Positions 45,467 through 54,698 of a stretch of 64,000 bases of DNA are shown one piece after another. The notes beneath the pieces were generated by a model. The model searched no databases, was not told where the DNA came from, and worked only from the letters and a program-made list of their open reading frames with translations. The stretch is from positions 62,001 through 126,000 of the forward strand of contig NZ_PPEG02000005.1 of the NCBI RefSeq assembly GCF_002899945.2, given 5' to 3'. Positions within the stretch are counted from its first letter, which is position 1. Each line of letters opens with the position of its first letter. The DNA comes from Chryseobacterium viscerum. GTDB lineage: Bacteria > Bacteroidota > Bacteroidia > Flavobacteriales > Weeksellaceae. The position numbers and the translations under genes are program-made.

Positions 45467-45931
45467 ATGAACTATGTAACGATAATATATCTTCTGAATC
45501 TTATACTGTATGCAGTTTATTTCTTTGTAAGAACAGGAAGTGAGGTTGCTATGTCCGGCTTAGATTATGCTGTTTCAGGGATTTTATCTCTTTTTTTAGT
45601 CTTTGCCGGATATCTGAATGCAAAGAAAGGAATGACCTACAGAACCGTTCTGTGGATGTTTTTTGTAAATGTTTTCCTGTTTATCTGCTCAGGTTTGTTT
45701 GATAAGTTTGGAAGTGATTTCAATATTCTGTCTACGGGGAATAGTGACAGTTTTCTTTTTACCCTGGCACTTATTGTTTATAATGGTTATTTGTTTCCTT
45801 TAACAGTCATTCTTGAGGGCTCTGGTCTATCATTGGTATTCCCGGTAGTGTTGTCCTTTATTTTGCCTTCATTGGGATATCTGATAGGGAAGAAGCTTTA
45901 TCCAGGCAAGCAAAATCTCACTGAGTTGTAG
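45467..45931 (+). CDS. Membrane protein of unknown function (154 aa)
   Basis: A protein with about four predicted transmembrane helices: residues 2-22, 35-52, 60-82 and 115-145 (PLTVILEGSGLSLVFPVVLSFILPSLGYLIG). It ends KKLYPGKQNLTEL. I use the ATG at 45467; a TTG at 45425 would overlap the preceding gene by 17 nt. It is probably transcribed together with the lipocalin-like gene. No family recognised. Confidence 0.7.
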   Translation: MNYVTIIYLLNLILYAVYFFVRTGSEVAMSGLDYAVSGILSLFLVFAGYLNAKKGMTYRTVLWMFFVNVFLFICSGLFDKFGSDFNILSTGNSDSFLFTLALIVYNGYLFPLTVILEGSGLSLVFPVVLSFILPSLGYLIGKKLYPGKQNLTEL

Positions 45932-46417
45932 CCATTGCGAATCGAAGGTGAGACAATCTCAATAGAAAAGTGGAGGTTGGAAAACGCAAGGGCGCTAAGT
46001 TTTTTACAAGCTAAAGATCTTTAAGGCGCAAGGATTTTATCTCTGATAAAATTTTAACAATACCTCTGTCATTGCGAACTGAAGGTGAAGCAATCTTAAC
46101 ATCATTTAAAGACTGGAAGTTAGAAAACACTAAGACGTAAAGTGATATTTAAAAATATACTGTTTTAGGGGCAAAGATTTTATCACCAATAAAATTGAAA
46201 ACTGCCTGTTTTCTGATCTCTCGCAGATTGAGCAAATTAAGCAGATGCTTGTGAAAAAATCTGTGAAATCTCCACAATCTGCGAGAAAAATAATAACGTA
46301 TCATTTGCTGAAAATCTTAGATTTTCTTGTGCTTAAAATATACTCAAAGTATGAAGTTCCTACGCCTTTACGTTTCCCAGCACCCAATACTTTTTGTATA
46401 AAGGAGAGAAGAAAAAA
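45932..46417. repeat. Composite intergenic repeat region D
   Basis: The longest of the repeat-only gaps, 486 bp. It contains two forward boxes of the GTCATTGCGAAC-type (about 45932-45962 and 46068-46098), two DNA hairpin boxes TTTTATCTCTGATAAAA (46035-46052) and TTTTATCACCAATAAAA (46177-46193), two TCTCGCAGATT / AATCTGCGAGA boxes (46219-46230 and 46275-46288) and a TACGCCTTTACGTTTCCC box (46360-46378). The boxes are variants of those in regions A-C. No ORF or promoter was recognised. Confidence 0.65.
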
Positions 46418-46762
46418 TTAAGGCTGTTCCTGCTTCTGAGGTCGATTACCAGACCCAAAGAATTTCTGTTTACCAATAAGCAATTCAAAAAACAATCTGA
46501 AATCTGAAATTAAAGACCATATAGGATATTTAAAAGTAGCCGGATTGTTTCTTTCAATCACAGCATGGCTGAACCAGGCAAAGCCGTAGCCTACAATCGG
46601 AATATACCATAGAAACCTTTCCTTTCCGGAACTGATGACATACCATATAACGAAAAATACGAGAAAAGTTCCGATAAAATGAAAAATCCGGGTTCCTGTT
46701 TTACTGTGTTCCGTAAGATAAAACTGATAAAACTCTCTGTAGGTTTTGATTCTTTCAGCCAT
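46418..46762 (-). CDS. DUF962 / Mpo1-like membrane protein
   Basis: A 114-residue membrane protein with two predicted helices (about 25-45 and 52-68). It matches the Mpo1/DUF962 family: RIKTYREFYQFYLTEHSKTGTRIFHFIGT and YGFAWFSHAVIERNNPATFKYPIWSLISDFRLF. Fungal Mpo1 is an Fe-dependent dioxygenase of 2-hydroxy fatty acids. The histidines in EHS, RIFHF and SHAVIERNNPA are the probable metal ligands. The C-terminus GNRPQKQEQP is charged and disordered. Confidence 0.88.
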   Translation of the reverse strand: MAERIKTYREFYQFYLTEHSKTGTRIFHFIGTFLVFFVIWYVISSGKERFLWYIPIVGYGFAWFSHAVIERNNPATFKYPIWSLISDFRLFFELLIGKQKFFGSGNRPQKQEQP

Positions 46763-46837
46763 GGTAGTCTAGTTTATTGATTATATTGTAGTTAAAGCAA
46801 TAATTCTGCCGATTTTGTACTAAGAGATAAAAAAGAA

Positions 46838-46897
46838 AAAGGCAAAATCGCAAATCAGTCTCTCCATTGGGTTTGACTTTTTTGCCATTTTGCCTTT
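46838..46897 (-). terminator. Terminator of the amino-acid permease gene
   Basis: AAAGGCAAAAT (46838-46848) pairs with ATTTTGCCTTT (46887-46897). On the minus strand the hairpin is followed by TTTTTCTTTTTTT. Confidence 0.7.
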
Positions 46898-46918
46898 CGC
46901 AGTTGTGCTAATTATTCC

Positions 46919-48601
46919 TTAGCTATTCCTTAATTCTTTTCCAAGTTTACTGTTTTTGTAGCCATAACAGAAGTAAATGACCATACCAATGAGGAACCAC
47001 ATTCCGAACCAGAACCAGTTTTCATGGCTCATTCCGGTAAGAAGATACAGACATGAGCTTAATCCAACCAATGGAATCAATGATAAGTTCTTGATAAAAG
47101 CAACAACACATAAGACCAGGTTGATGATGATAAAGAAGAAAATAGAAGCTCTGAATTCTCCTTCTTTAGGATCTGACCAATTCATCAGATTGTCAAAAAA
47201 TTCTGGCTGCCATTTATAAAATGCAAGCAATCCACCAATGAAAACAATAGGGAAAATGATTTTACCGTTCACATAAGGAAGGTGAAATCTGCCCTTTATT
47301 TTTTCTTTAGCAGGAAGAAGAAGTACCCCTGCACATACCAATACGAATGCGAAAATAGTTCCGATACTCGTAAAGTCAAGGATAAACGTTTTATCGGTAA
47401 ACAGGATAGGAATACCCACTACAATTCCGGTAACGACAGTTGCATACGACGGTGTTTTATATTTAGGGTGTACCTTTTGAAACCTTGCAGGCATCAATCC
47501 GTCACGGCTCATTGCGTACCAGATTCTTGGCTGTCCCATCTGGAAAACCAATAATACGGTAGTGATAGCAACAATCGCAACAAAGGAAACTACAAGCTCC
47601 ATCCAGGCTACATTGGCATTTGTTTTCTCAAATATAAATGAAAGCGGATCTCCCACACCATCAAATTTCTTGTAATCTACCATTCCTGTTAATACAAGTG
47701 TCAATGCAATATAGATCACAGTACACAGTACAAGAGAGATAATCATTCCTTTTGGTAAGGTTTTTTGCGGATCTTTGGTCTCTTCAGAAAGCACACTTAA
47801 GGCATCAAACCCAATGTAGGCGAAGAATACTCCGGATACAGCACTCATTACTCCGGCAAAGCCATTCGGCATGAAGGAAGGTGTTCCGGTGGTAGGGCTG
47901 ATGGGCGTCCAGTTTTCAGTGTTGACATAAGCACAACCTACAAGAATTACCAGTATGATCACCGCCAGCTTTAAAATAACCAGAGAGTTGTTGAAGTTTT
48001 TACTTTCTTTTACCCCTACATAACAAAGCCATGTTATCAAACCATTAATCACTAAAGCCGGGATATCTACGATGAATTTCAAGCTTCCAATCAATGGAGC
48101 CGTGTTCCATGCATTTAATAATTCTTTATTTTCTGAGCCATATTGAAAAGCTTTTCTTGCTTCTGTATAGCTGCAGGTCAGGTAATCAGGAATATGCATT
48201 CCGATACGTCCCAGGAAACTGGTGAAATAATCTGACCAGGAAAAGGCTACATAAATATTCCCGAAAGAATACTCCATAATCAGGGCCCAGCCAATTATCC
48301 AGGCGATCAGTTCTCCAAAACTGGCATAAGCATAGGTATAGGCAGAACCTGCGGTTGGAATTCTGCTGGCAAATTCAGCATAGCATAAAGCCGTAAATCC
48401 ACAGGCAAAACCACAAATCAAATATAGAAGGATAACACCCGGGCCACCTCTGAAAACGGCTTCTCCCAGACTGCTGAAACTCCCAGCTCCAATAATAGCC
48501 GCAATACCAAAAAATACGATGTCCCATACGCCTAAGACTCTTAAAAGTCCCGTTGAAGTATCTGTATCTGAATAGATTTTTCTTCTAAAAAGTTGACTCA
48601 T
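46919..48601 (-). CDS. APC family amino acid permease
   Basis: A 560-residue inner-membrane transporter with about 14 hydrophobic segments. It begins MSQLFRRKIYSDTDTSTGLLRVLGVWDIVFFGIAAIIGAGSFSSLGEA, the consensus first helix with its unwound Gly-rich loop. The signature FFAYIGFDALSVLSEETKDPQKTLPKGM is present in helix 6. Cationic amino acids (CAT-like) are the likely substrates. It is monocistronic: a terminator follows and the next minus-strand gene lies 105 nt upstream of it. Confidence 0.94.
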   Translation of the reverse strand: MSQLFRRKIYSDTDTSTGLLRVLGVWDIVFFGIAAIIGAGSFSSLGEAVFRGGPGVILLYLICGFACGFTALCYAEFASRIPTAGSAYTYAYASFGELIAWIIGWALIMEYSFGNIYVAFSWSDYFTSFLGRIGMHIPDYLTCSYTEARKAFQYGSENKELLNAWNTAPLIGSLKFIVDIPALVINGLITWLCYVGVKESKNFNNSLVILKLAVIILVILVGCAYVNTENWTPISPTTGTPSFMPNGFAGVMSAVSGVFFAYIGFDALSVLSEETKDPQKTLPKGMIISLVLCTVIYIALTLVLTGMVDYKKFDGVGDPLSFIFEKTNANVAWMELVVSFVAIVAITTVLLVFQMGQPRIWYAMSRDGLMPARFQKVHPKYKTPSYATVVTGIVVGIPILFTDKTFILDFTSIGTIFAFVLVCAGVLLLPAKEKIKGRFHLPYVNGKIIFPIVFIGGLLAFYKWQPEFFDNLMNWSDPKEGEFRASIFFFIIINLVLCVVAFIKNLSLIPLVGLSSCLYLLTGMSHENWFWFGMWFLIGMVIYFCYGYKNSKLGKELRNS

Positions 48602-48705
48602 TCAATAACTATATTTGATTTGAAAAAAAGCAAATGTAATGATTTTTTATTTTGATGTTAACAGTCGTTAAGAACATTTAGTTAAAAATGCTTAAACAAA
48701 GGTCT

Positions 48706-50946
48706 TTAGTCATTATAAACAGGGAGTTCTACATAGCTGTCATTGTACCATTTTATCTCTAAAGGTTCCCCGGAATCCTTTATGGTTTCATCACTTACAT
48801 CCTTACCCGTCCCATAATTGATCTGCCAGTTAGGACTTTTATTAACGCCCACCAATAATAGCAGCTTACTTCCTTTTTCTATCTTTTTACTCATGAAATA
48901 GGAGTTATTGATTGGGATTTGTTCCATTTTATTAGGTTCAAGAAGCTGGCGTTTTTCATTATTCTTCGCATAGCTAGCTCTTACAATATGGGTAGATAAT
49001 AAAAATGATTTACCATCCGGCTGAATTTGGTACAGATAAGTATCCGTATCAAAATCTTTTTTGTTGATGGAAACATGAAAGGTTCCGGACAGATTTCCAC
49101 TGATGATCATGTCTTTATCAAGGACTTCACTTTCAAAAGCAACAGAATTGGTTGTTTTTATACTGTCTTTTTTGCTGACTTTGTAGTACGTGTCTTTCTG
49201 GTCTCTGTTTTTAAAATCAACAATTTGAGTTGTGAAGCTTTTAGTCTCAGGCTTATTAAATACCGATGATGTATTTTTTTTGTCCTGAAGATAGAATTTC
49301 ACGGAAGAAGTATGCATTTTGTCAAGATTGGAAACATGCTTCCAGGTATTGGTATTCATCACCTGAAAATTGATTTTGTCTTTTAAAATTTCCGGTTTTT
49401 TACCTCCTTTAAGAATATAGTCAAACCATGAAAAAGCAAGATCATCGATGCTTATTCTGGCTGCCGGATCAATAGGATTGCCATTCACATAAGTAAATCC
49501 GAAACTTTGTGCCCCTCCATGATTGTAAGGACCTATGACCAGATAATGATTTGCATTTTTGTTGTATTGGTGATGCTGTTTGAAATAATACAGTGCCCCA
49601 ATCTGATCATCATCGTAATATCCTGTCGTGGTCAGGATAGGAATATTAATTTTGGAAAAATCCTCCTTGTAAGGAACCATTTTTTGCCAATACTGATCAT
49701 ATCCCGGATGATCGAGCCATCGTTGGAATATTTTGCTGGGTTTTCCGCTTATTGTATCTAAAGATCTGAACGATCTACCGCTCTTATACCATTTTGTATT
49801 GATAGAATCCCATTTTACGGCGTTGGCAAAATCTTTTTCATCAGTAAATTTGTTATTGGTTACATATTGTATCCACTGCAGCATATAGCTCATGAAGATG
49901 TTGTTCTGAGCAGGATAATCAATCCCGATTCCTACTGCAACCTGTGGTACGATAGTTTTTAATGCCGGATGCACTTTTTTTACTGCTGCCCACTGGCTGA
50001 AGCCCAGGTAACTTCCGCCGATCATTCCCACCTTTCCGTCAGACCATGGCTGTTTGCTTACCCAGTCTATCACTTCATAGATATCTTCCGACTCATGTTC
50101 AAAAGGATTGTTCACATTATTACTGTTCCTTTTGCCACGGGTATTCACAACTGCTCCTACATAATTATAAATAGCAGCTCTTTTTCCAAAGAGTTCATCA
50201 AACGAACCTGCATAGATATTATTGGTAAGAATAACGGGAAGTGGGGAAGTATTCCCCTTTTTTCTAACAATGGTAATCGTTAAGGTATTTCCGTTTTTTA
50301 TCTTAAGATCTTTGGTTTCAATGATGAATCTCTCTTTGTCTTTTGATTCCAGTAATTGTAAAACCTGAGGTTTGATGCTGGTATAGGTCTTATAATTGAT
50401 ATAAGATTTGCATAGCGCAAGGGCTGTTTTGTAATCAATACTGTCTTTGTCTTTTTGCTTATCCAGTACTTTTCTCAACTGTTTTCTGAATTCTGCCACG
50501 TCTCCATCAAGAACAAGTTTAAGTCTGGGAGTCAGCTTTTCCGGAAGGCTTTCATATTTTTGAGTAAAGACTTTCTGAAGAGCATTGGAAAAGGAAATAT
50601 TGTTTTCTTTTTGTGCCATTTTAGCCATACTGTACAATTCAAATCCCACCAATCTATAGCCAGCCATATTGTGATCGGCAAACAGATTTCGGTTTTCGGA
50701 AAGAGAGATAATCGATTTTTTATAATCCTGCGTGGCCATCTGCAAACGGAAAAGGTTGTCCATAAGGTCAATATTATTTTCCGGTTTGTACTTTGCAGAT
50801 TGAAGGAGCGGAATCACTTGCTGAGCGAGTCCCGGAATCTGTTTCTCCAATGTAACAGAGTCTGTTACAGCGGTCTTTGGAAAGTAAAACTTTTGTGCCT
50901 GTATCAGGTTTACAAAAATTAATGCTAAAAGTATCTTAAATTTCAT
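48706..50946 (-). CDS. CocE/NonD family hydrolase, secreted, with N-terminal helical extension
   Basis: A 746-residue exported enzyme. The signal peptide is MKFKILLALIFVNLIQAQ, with cleavage after AQ. An N-terminal helical extension of about 180 residues follows (about 20-200, unlike the short start of typical CocE). Then comes the alpha/beta hydrolase (about 205-480) with nucleophile Ser312 in GGSYLGFS, and a jelly-roll domain (about 500-740, DKINFQVMNTNTWKHVSNLD). The family includes cocaine esterase and Xaa-Pro dipeptidyl-peptidase-like enzymes. It probably cleaves peptides or esters in the periplasm or outside. Confidence 0.9.
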   Translation of the reverse strand: MKFKILLALIFVNLIQAQKFYFPKTAVTDSVTLEKQIPGLAQQVIPLLQSAKYKPENNIDLMDNLFRLQMATQDYKKSIISLSENRNLFADHNMAGYRLVGFELYSMAKMAQKENNISFSNALQKVFTQKYESLPEKLTPRLKLVLDGDVAEFRKQLRKVLDKQKDKDSIDYKTALALCKSYINYKTYTSIKPQVLQLLESKDKERFIIETKDLKIKNGNTLTITIVRKKGNTSPLPVILTNNIYAGSFDELFGKRAAIYNYVGAVVNTRGKRNSNNVNNPFEHESEDIYEVIDWVSKQPWSDGKVGMIGGSYLGFSQWAAVKKVHPALKTIVPQVAVGIGIDYPAQNNIFMSYMLQWIQYVTNNKFTDEKDFANAVKWDSINTKWYKSGRSFRSLDTISGKPSKIFQRWLDHPGYDQYWQKMVPYKEDFSKINIPILTTTGYYDDDQIGALYYFKQHHQYNKNANHYLVIGPYNHGGAQSFGFTYVNGNPIDPAARISIDDLAFSWFDYILKGGKKPEILKDKINFQVMNTNTWKHVSNLDKMHTSSVKFYLQDKKNTSSVFNKPETKSFTTQIVDFKNRDQKDTYYKVSKKDSIKTTNSVAFESEVLDKDMIISGNLSGTFHVSINKKDFDTDTYLYQIQPDGKSFLLSTHIVRASYAKNNEKRQLLEPNKMEQIPINNSYFMSKKIEKGSKLLLLVGVNKSPNWQINYGTGKDVSDETIKDSGEPLEIKWYNDSYVELPVYND

Positions 50947-51135
50947 GTGATGGTGTGTTTATGGTATGTTTTTAGCTGTTGTTCAGAAAGTATCAAACTT
51001 AAATATGTTTTTGATAACTATTTATTAAAATTGTTTACATTTTATCAGACGAAAGTAGTAAATTTTATCATTGAACAGTGAGAAAATTTTCATTGTTGTA
51101 AAATCACTATTTATACCCATTAAGTTTGCTAAAAC

Positions 51136-51166
51136 TTGCTTAAACAATAAGTTTTTAATATTTTCG
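51136..51166 (+). promoter_or_regulatory. Promoter of the TPR operon
   Basis: TTG at 51136-51138, a 20-nt spacer and TATTTTCG at 51159-51166, one mismatch from TAnnTTTG. Predicted start about 31 nt before the ATG. Confidence 0.5.
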
Positions 51167-51203
51167 TTAACTTATTTAGACTAATATTCTTATATCAAGA
51201 AGA

Positions 51204-54167
51204 ATGAAATCAAAAAAAATACTCTTAGCGGCTGCAGTAATTTATTTCGGAATCTCCGATGCTCAACAGTCCCAATATTTTACCCAGAAAGAAAACTACA
51301 GGTTCAATCTAGCCGAAAATCTTTATCAGACCAAAATATACAATGCTTCTCAATACGAATATGCAAGACAATACTTCTACAATCAGAATTTGTCCCGTTC
51401 GAAAAAGGAAGCTGCGCAGTTTTTTGATAATGTGATTGGTGTGATTCTTCAGAAAAATCATGCTGAAGAAGGGTTAACAGCTTTCATGAAAGAATACCCG
51501 AATTCTGCTTATTTTGCACAGGCTAATCTTCCGTTGGCAGATTACTACTTAGCGAAAAAAGATTTTGAAAAAGCGTTGGAGACTTTGAAAAAAGTAAACC
51601 AATACCAACTTTCGAAAGAGGAAAATACACAGTATATACTGAAGCTTGGATATGCAAAATTCATGATGGGTGATTCTAAGGGAGCAACAGATGCCCTGGA
51701 AGAAGCCTATAAAACAGCAGATCAGTCCCAAAAGGGAGATATCGCTTATATGCTGGGGCATTTATATTACAGCAACAGACAAAATGATAAAGCTTTCCAG
51801 TATTTTGATTCTATAAAGGATCAGGATAAGTTCTCTAAGCTTGTACGTCCTTATTATGTACAGATGTATTATAATGATAAGAACTACGATCAGGCGATTA
51901 CGGAAGGAACAGCTTTATTGAAAGAAAATATTTCTGATTCTTATAAAGCGGAAGTTCACAAGATCATCGGAGAGAGTTATTTTATGAAAAATGACTATAC
52001 TTCTGCCTATCCACATTTGAAAGATTATCTGAGTGTACAGCAAAATCCATCTGAAAACGATTTATATGAGATGGGATTTGTAGCGGCACAGTTAAAAAAA
52101 TATGACGAAGCGGTTTCTTATTACAACCAGCTTCTTAACAGTAGTTCAGCTTTGGCACAGAACGCTTATTATCAGTTAGGAAATGCATACCTGGCAGTAG
52201 ATAAAAAGCAGGAGGCCCTTTCTGCATTCCGTTCTTCTTACCAGATGGATTATGATGCGAAAGTAAAAAAACTGGCTCATGAGCAGTATGCTAAGCTAAG
52301 TTACGATATCGGTAACCCTTTTGAAAGTCCTTCTGCGGTGATCCAAAGTTATATCAACGACAACCAGAACGGAGCCAATGCTTCAGAAATGAGGTCGCTA
52401 CTGGTGAAATCATATCTGTACTCCGGAAACTATAAAGAAACGCTGAACGCGATTGACAAATTGCAGAGTTCTACTCCTGACATCAACAAGGTGGATCAGG
52501 AAGTTTCCTATTTATTAGGGACAGAAGAATTCAACAAAGGAAATTATGATGAGGCTGAGAAATATTTCTTAAGAAGCCTTGGTTTCAATATCAATAAAGA
52601 ATTCAACAGCAGAGCTTTATATTGGCTGGCTCAGGTATATTACCAGAAAGGAAATTATCCGTCTGCCATTGTTCGATACGAAAAGCTTCTTACTGAAAGC
52701 TTCCCTGAAAAACAACAGCTACCTTATGATTTAGGGTATGCTTACTTTAAATCCAAAAAATTTGATCAGGCAGCCACCTACTTCAAACAGTATCTTACCA
52801 ATCCGAAACCTGAATTTAAAAATGATGCAGAACTTCGTTTGGCAGATATCCATTATGCAAATAATGACCTGAATGAAGCCATTGCTATCTATGATAAAAA
52901 TGAAGATGCAACGGATTATACTGTCTATCAAAAAGCAATGGCTTTAGGATTTAAAGGAGATACACAGGCGAAGATCACTAACCTTAAAAACCTTTTATCA
53001 AAATATCCGGATTCCGAATATTATGATGATGCTCAATATGAAATAGGAACAGCCTATGCTGCTCAGGATGATTTTGCCAATTCGAATGATTATTTCGGAA
53101 AAGTGATTAAATCATCATCAGACAAAGACCTGATCGCTAATGCTTCTATTTACAGAGCACAGAACTATATCGATCAGAACCAGAATGACAAAGCGCTTTC
53201 TGAGCTGAAATCTTTGGGTGAGCAGTATAAAAATACGGCGTATGCTCAGAAGATCGTTCAGGCAGCAAAACCAATCTTCACGAAAAACGGAGACGTTTCC
53301 GGATATGAAGCTTTTGCTAGAAATATCGGTGTGAATGTGGATGCTGCTGAAATTGATGAGATCAACTTATCTACCGGAAAACAATACTTCTCGAAGAAGG
53401 ATTATAAGAACGCTATTTCTTACTACGAAAAGTACCTGACCCAAAACCCAACAGGGGAAGGATTGTACCAGGCGAAGTATGAATTGGGAGAAAGTTATTA
53501 TCAGACTAATAATTCAACTAAAGCTTTACTTGTGCTTCAGGAAGTATCTGGAATTCAGAACGATTACCAGGATGATGCACAAACTCGTTTAGCTCAAATA
53601 TTTATTGCACAAGGGAATACTGCGGAAGCGAAAAAGTATCTTGAAGGCATTAAAAACTCTTCGAATATTGGGGTTAAAAATTATGCGAATGTTGAGTTGA
53701 TGAAACTGTATGCTGAAGAAAAGAACTTCTCTGAAGCTGAAAAACTAGCCAATGCAGTGATCGCTAATTCTAAAAACTCAGCAGCAGTAATTGAAACGGC
53801 GAAAGTCATCAAAGCAAGAAGTTTGATGAACTCAGGAAAAGATAAAGACGCACAGTCTGCTTATGTTTCTCTTGAAAAATCGTCCAACACTTCAGTAGCT
53901 GCAGAAGCATTGTATGCGAAAGCATATTATCAGAATAAAGGAAAAGCGTTCAAATCTTCTAATGAGACAATCTTTAAGCTTGCTAATAACTATGCATCAG
54001 AAGAGTTCTGGGGAGCAAAAGCCTTGGTATTGATGGCGAAAAACTATATCGGCCTGAAGGATAACTACCAGGCAAGTTATACATGCGACCAGATCATTGC
54101 CAACTATAAGGATTTCCCTGAAATCGTTGCAGAAGCTAAAGAAGTTAAAAAACAAATTAAGAAATAA
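51204..54167 (+). CDS. Large exported tetratricopeptide-repeat protein
   Basis: A 987-residue exported scaffold. The signal peptide is MKSKKILLAAAVIYFGISDAQ, with cleavage after AQ. TPR units run through nearly the whole protein from about residue 90, for example DFEKALETLKKVNQYQLSKE, NQNDKALSELKSLGEQYKNTA and AQDDFANSNDYFGKVIKSS. TPR scaffolds bind proteins rather than catalyse. A lipoprotein and a beta-barrel follow within 3 and 36 nt, so the three probably make an envelope complex; such TPR/barrel pairs are common in Flavobacteriia, but the role is unknown. Confidence 0.92.
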   Translation: MKSKKILLAAAVIYFGISDAQQSQYFTQKENYRFNLAENLYQTKIYNASQYEYARQYFYNQNLSRSKKEAAQFFDNVIGVILQKNHAEEGLTAFMKEYPNSAYFAQANLPLADYYLAKKDFEKALETLKKVNQYQLSKEENTQYILKLGYAKFMMGDSKGATDALEEAYKTADQSQKGDIAYMLGHLYYSNRQNDKAFQYFDSIKDQDKFSKLVRPYYVQMYYNDKNYDQAITEGTALLKENISDSYKAEVHKIIGESYFMKNDYTSAYPHLKDYLSVQQNPSENDLYEMGFVAAQLKKYDEAVSYYNQLLNSSSALAQNAYYQLGNAYLAVDKKQEALSAFRSSYQMDYDAKVKKLAHEQYAKLSYDIGNPFESPSAVIQSYINDNQNGANASEMRSLLVKSYLYSGNYKETLNAIDKLQSSTPDINKVDQEVSYLLGTEEFNKGNYDEAEKYFLRSLGFNINKEFNSRALYWLAQVYYQKGNYPSAIVRYEKLLTESFPEKQQLPYDLGYAYFKSKKFDQAATYFKQYLTNPKPEFKNDAELRLADIHYANNDLNEAIAIYDKNEDATDYTVYQKAMALGFKGDTQAKITNLKNLLSKYPDSEYYDDAQYEIGTAYAAQDDFANSNDYFGKVIKSSSDKDLIANASIYRAQNYIDQNQNDKALSELKSLGEQYKNTAYAQKIVQAAKPIFTKNGDVSGYEAFARNIGVNVDAAEIDEINLSTGKQYFSKKDYKNAISYYEKYLTQNPTGEGLYQAKYELGESYYQTNNSTKALLVLQEVSGIQNDYQDDAQTRLAQIFIAQGNTAEAKKYLEGIKNSSNIGVKNYANVELMKLYAEEKNFSEAEKLANAVIANSKNSAAVIETAKVIKARSLMNSGKDKDAQSAYVSLEKSSNTSVAAEALYAKAYYQNKGKAFKSSNETIFKLANNYASEEFWGAKALVLMAKNYIGLKDNYQASYTCDQIIANYKDFPEIVAEAKEVKKQIKK

Positions 54168-54170
54168 TAC

Positions 54171-54662
54171 ATGAAGGTTTTTAAAATTGCTATCTATTCT
54201 TTTTTAATTTCAGCTTCTCTTTGGAGCTGCATTCCTTCGTACAGTGCATCTCCTAAAGAGTATAACCATGCGAAAGCTGAGTTTCCAAAGCAAAAGGCTT
54301 TTGTAGTGAATAAAGAGCTTAAGAAAGAATTTGAGATTTTAAAACATTCTGATATTTATGAAATCGTAGAAGACAGTACCCATGCAGCTAAAATAACGCT
54401 GCATCCGATGTTGACGCGTACTCCTCCGTGCGGAAATCCTATGATTGGAAGTATGCTTACAGTCGGATTACTGCCTTCGGGATTTCCGTACGACATTGCT
54501 TACAGTTATGATGTAGCTGAGAACAGTACAACGAAAAATTATCAATACAAATTACAAGTTTATCAAAGCCTCTGGCTGTTTAATATATTCAGACTAGGGA
54601 GAACTTTTTCAAAACAGTCAGGGAAAGCTTTATTAGGCAGTTATATTGCTTCCAATAAATAA
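54171..54662 (+). CDS. Predicted lipoprotein (163 aa)
   Basis: An exported lipoprotein. The signal peptide is MKVFKIAIYSFLISASLWSC, with lipobox LWSC at Cys20. The remainder has mixed strands (EILKHSDIYEIVEDSTHAAKITLHPM) and a pair of cysteines with a Pro-Pro-Cys-Gly motif (TRTPPCGNPM). The stop lies 36 nt before the barrel gene. I recognise no family. It starts three bases after the TPR stop codon, which ties its synthesis to that protein. Confidence 0.72.
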   Translation: MKVFKIAIYSFLISASLWSCIPSYSASPKEYNHAKAEFPKQKAFVVNKELKKEFEILKHSDIYEIVEDSTHAAKITLHPMLTRTPPCGNPMIGSMLTVGLLPSGFPYDIAYSYDVAENSTTKNYQYKLQVYQSLWLFNIFRLGRTFSKQSGKALLGSYIASNK

Positions 54663-54698
54663 AAAACCCGGTATATATTTTTTTCAAATAAAGAAAAT

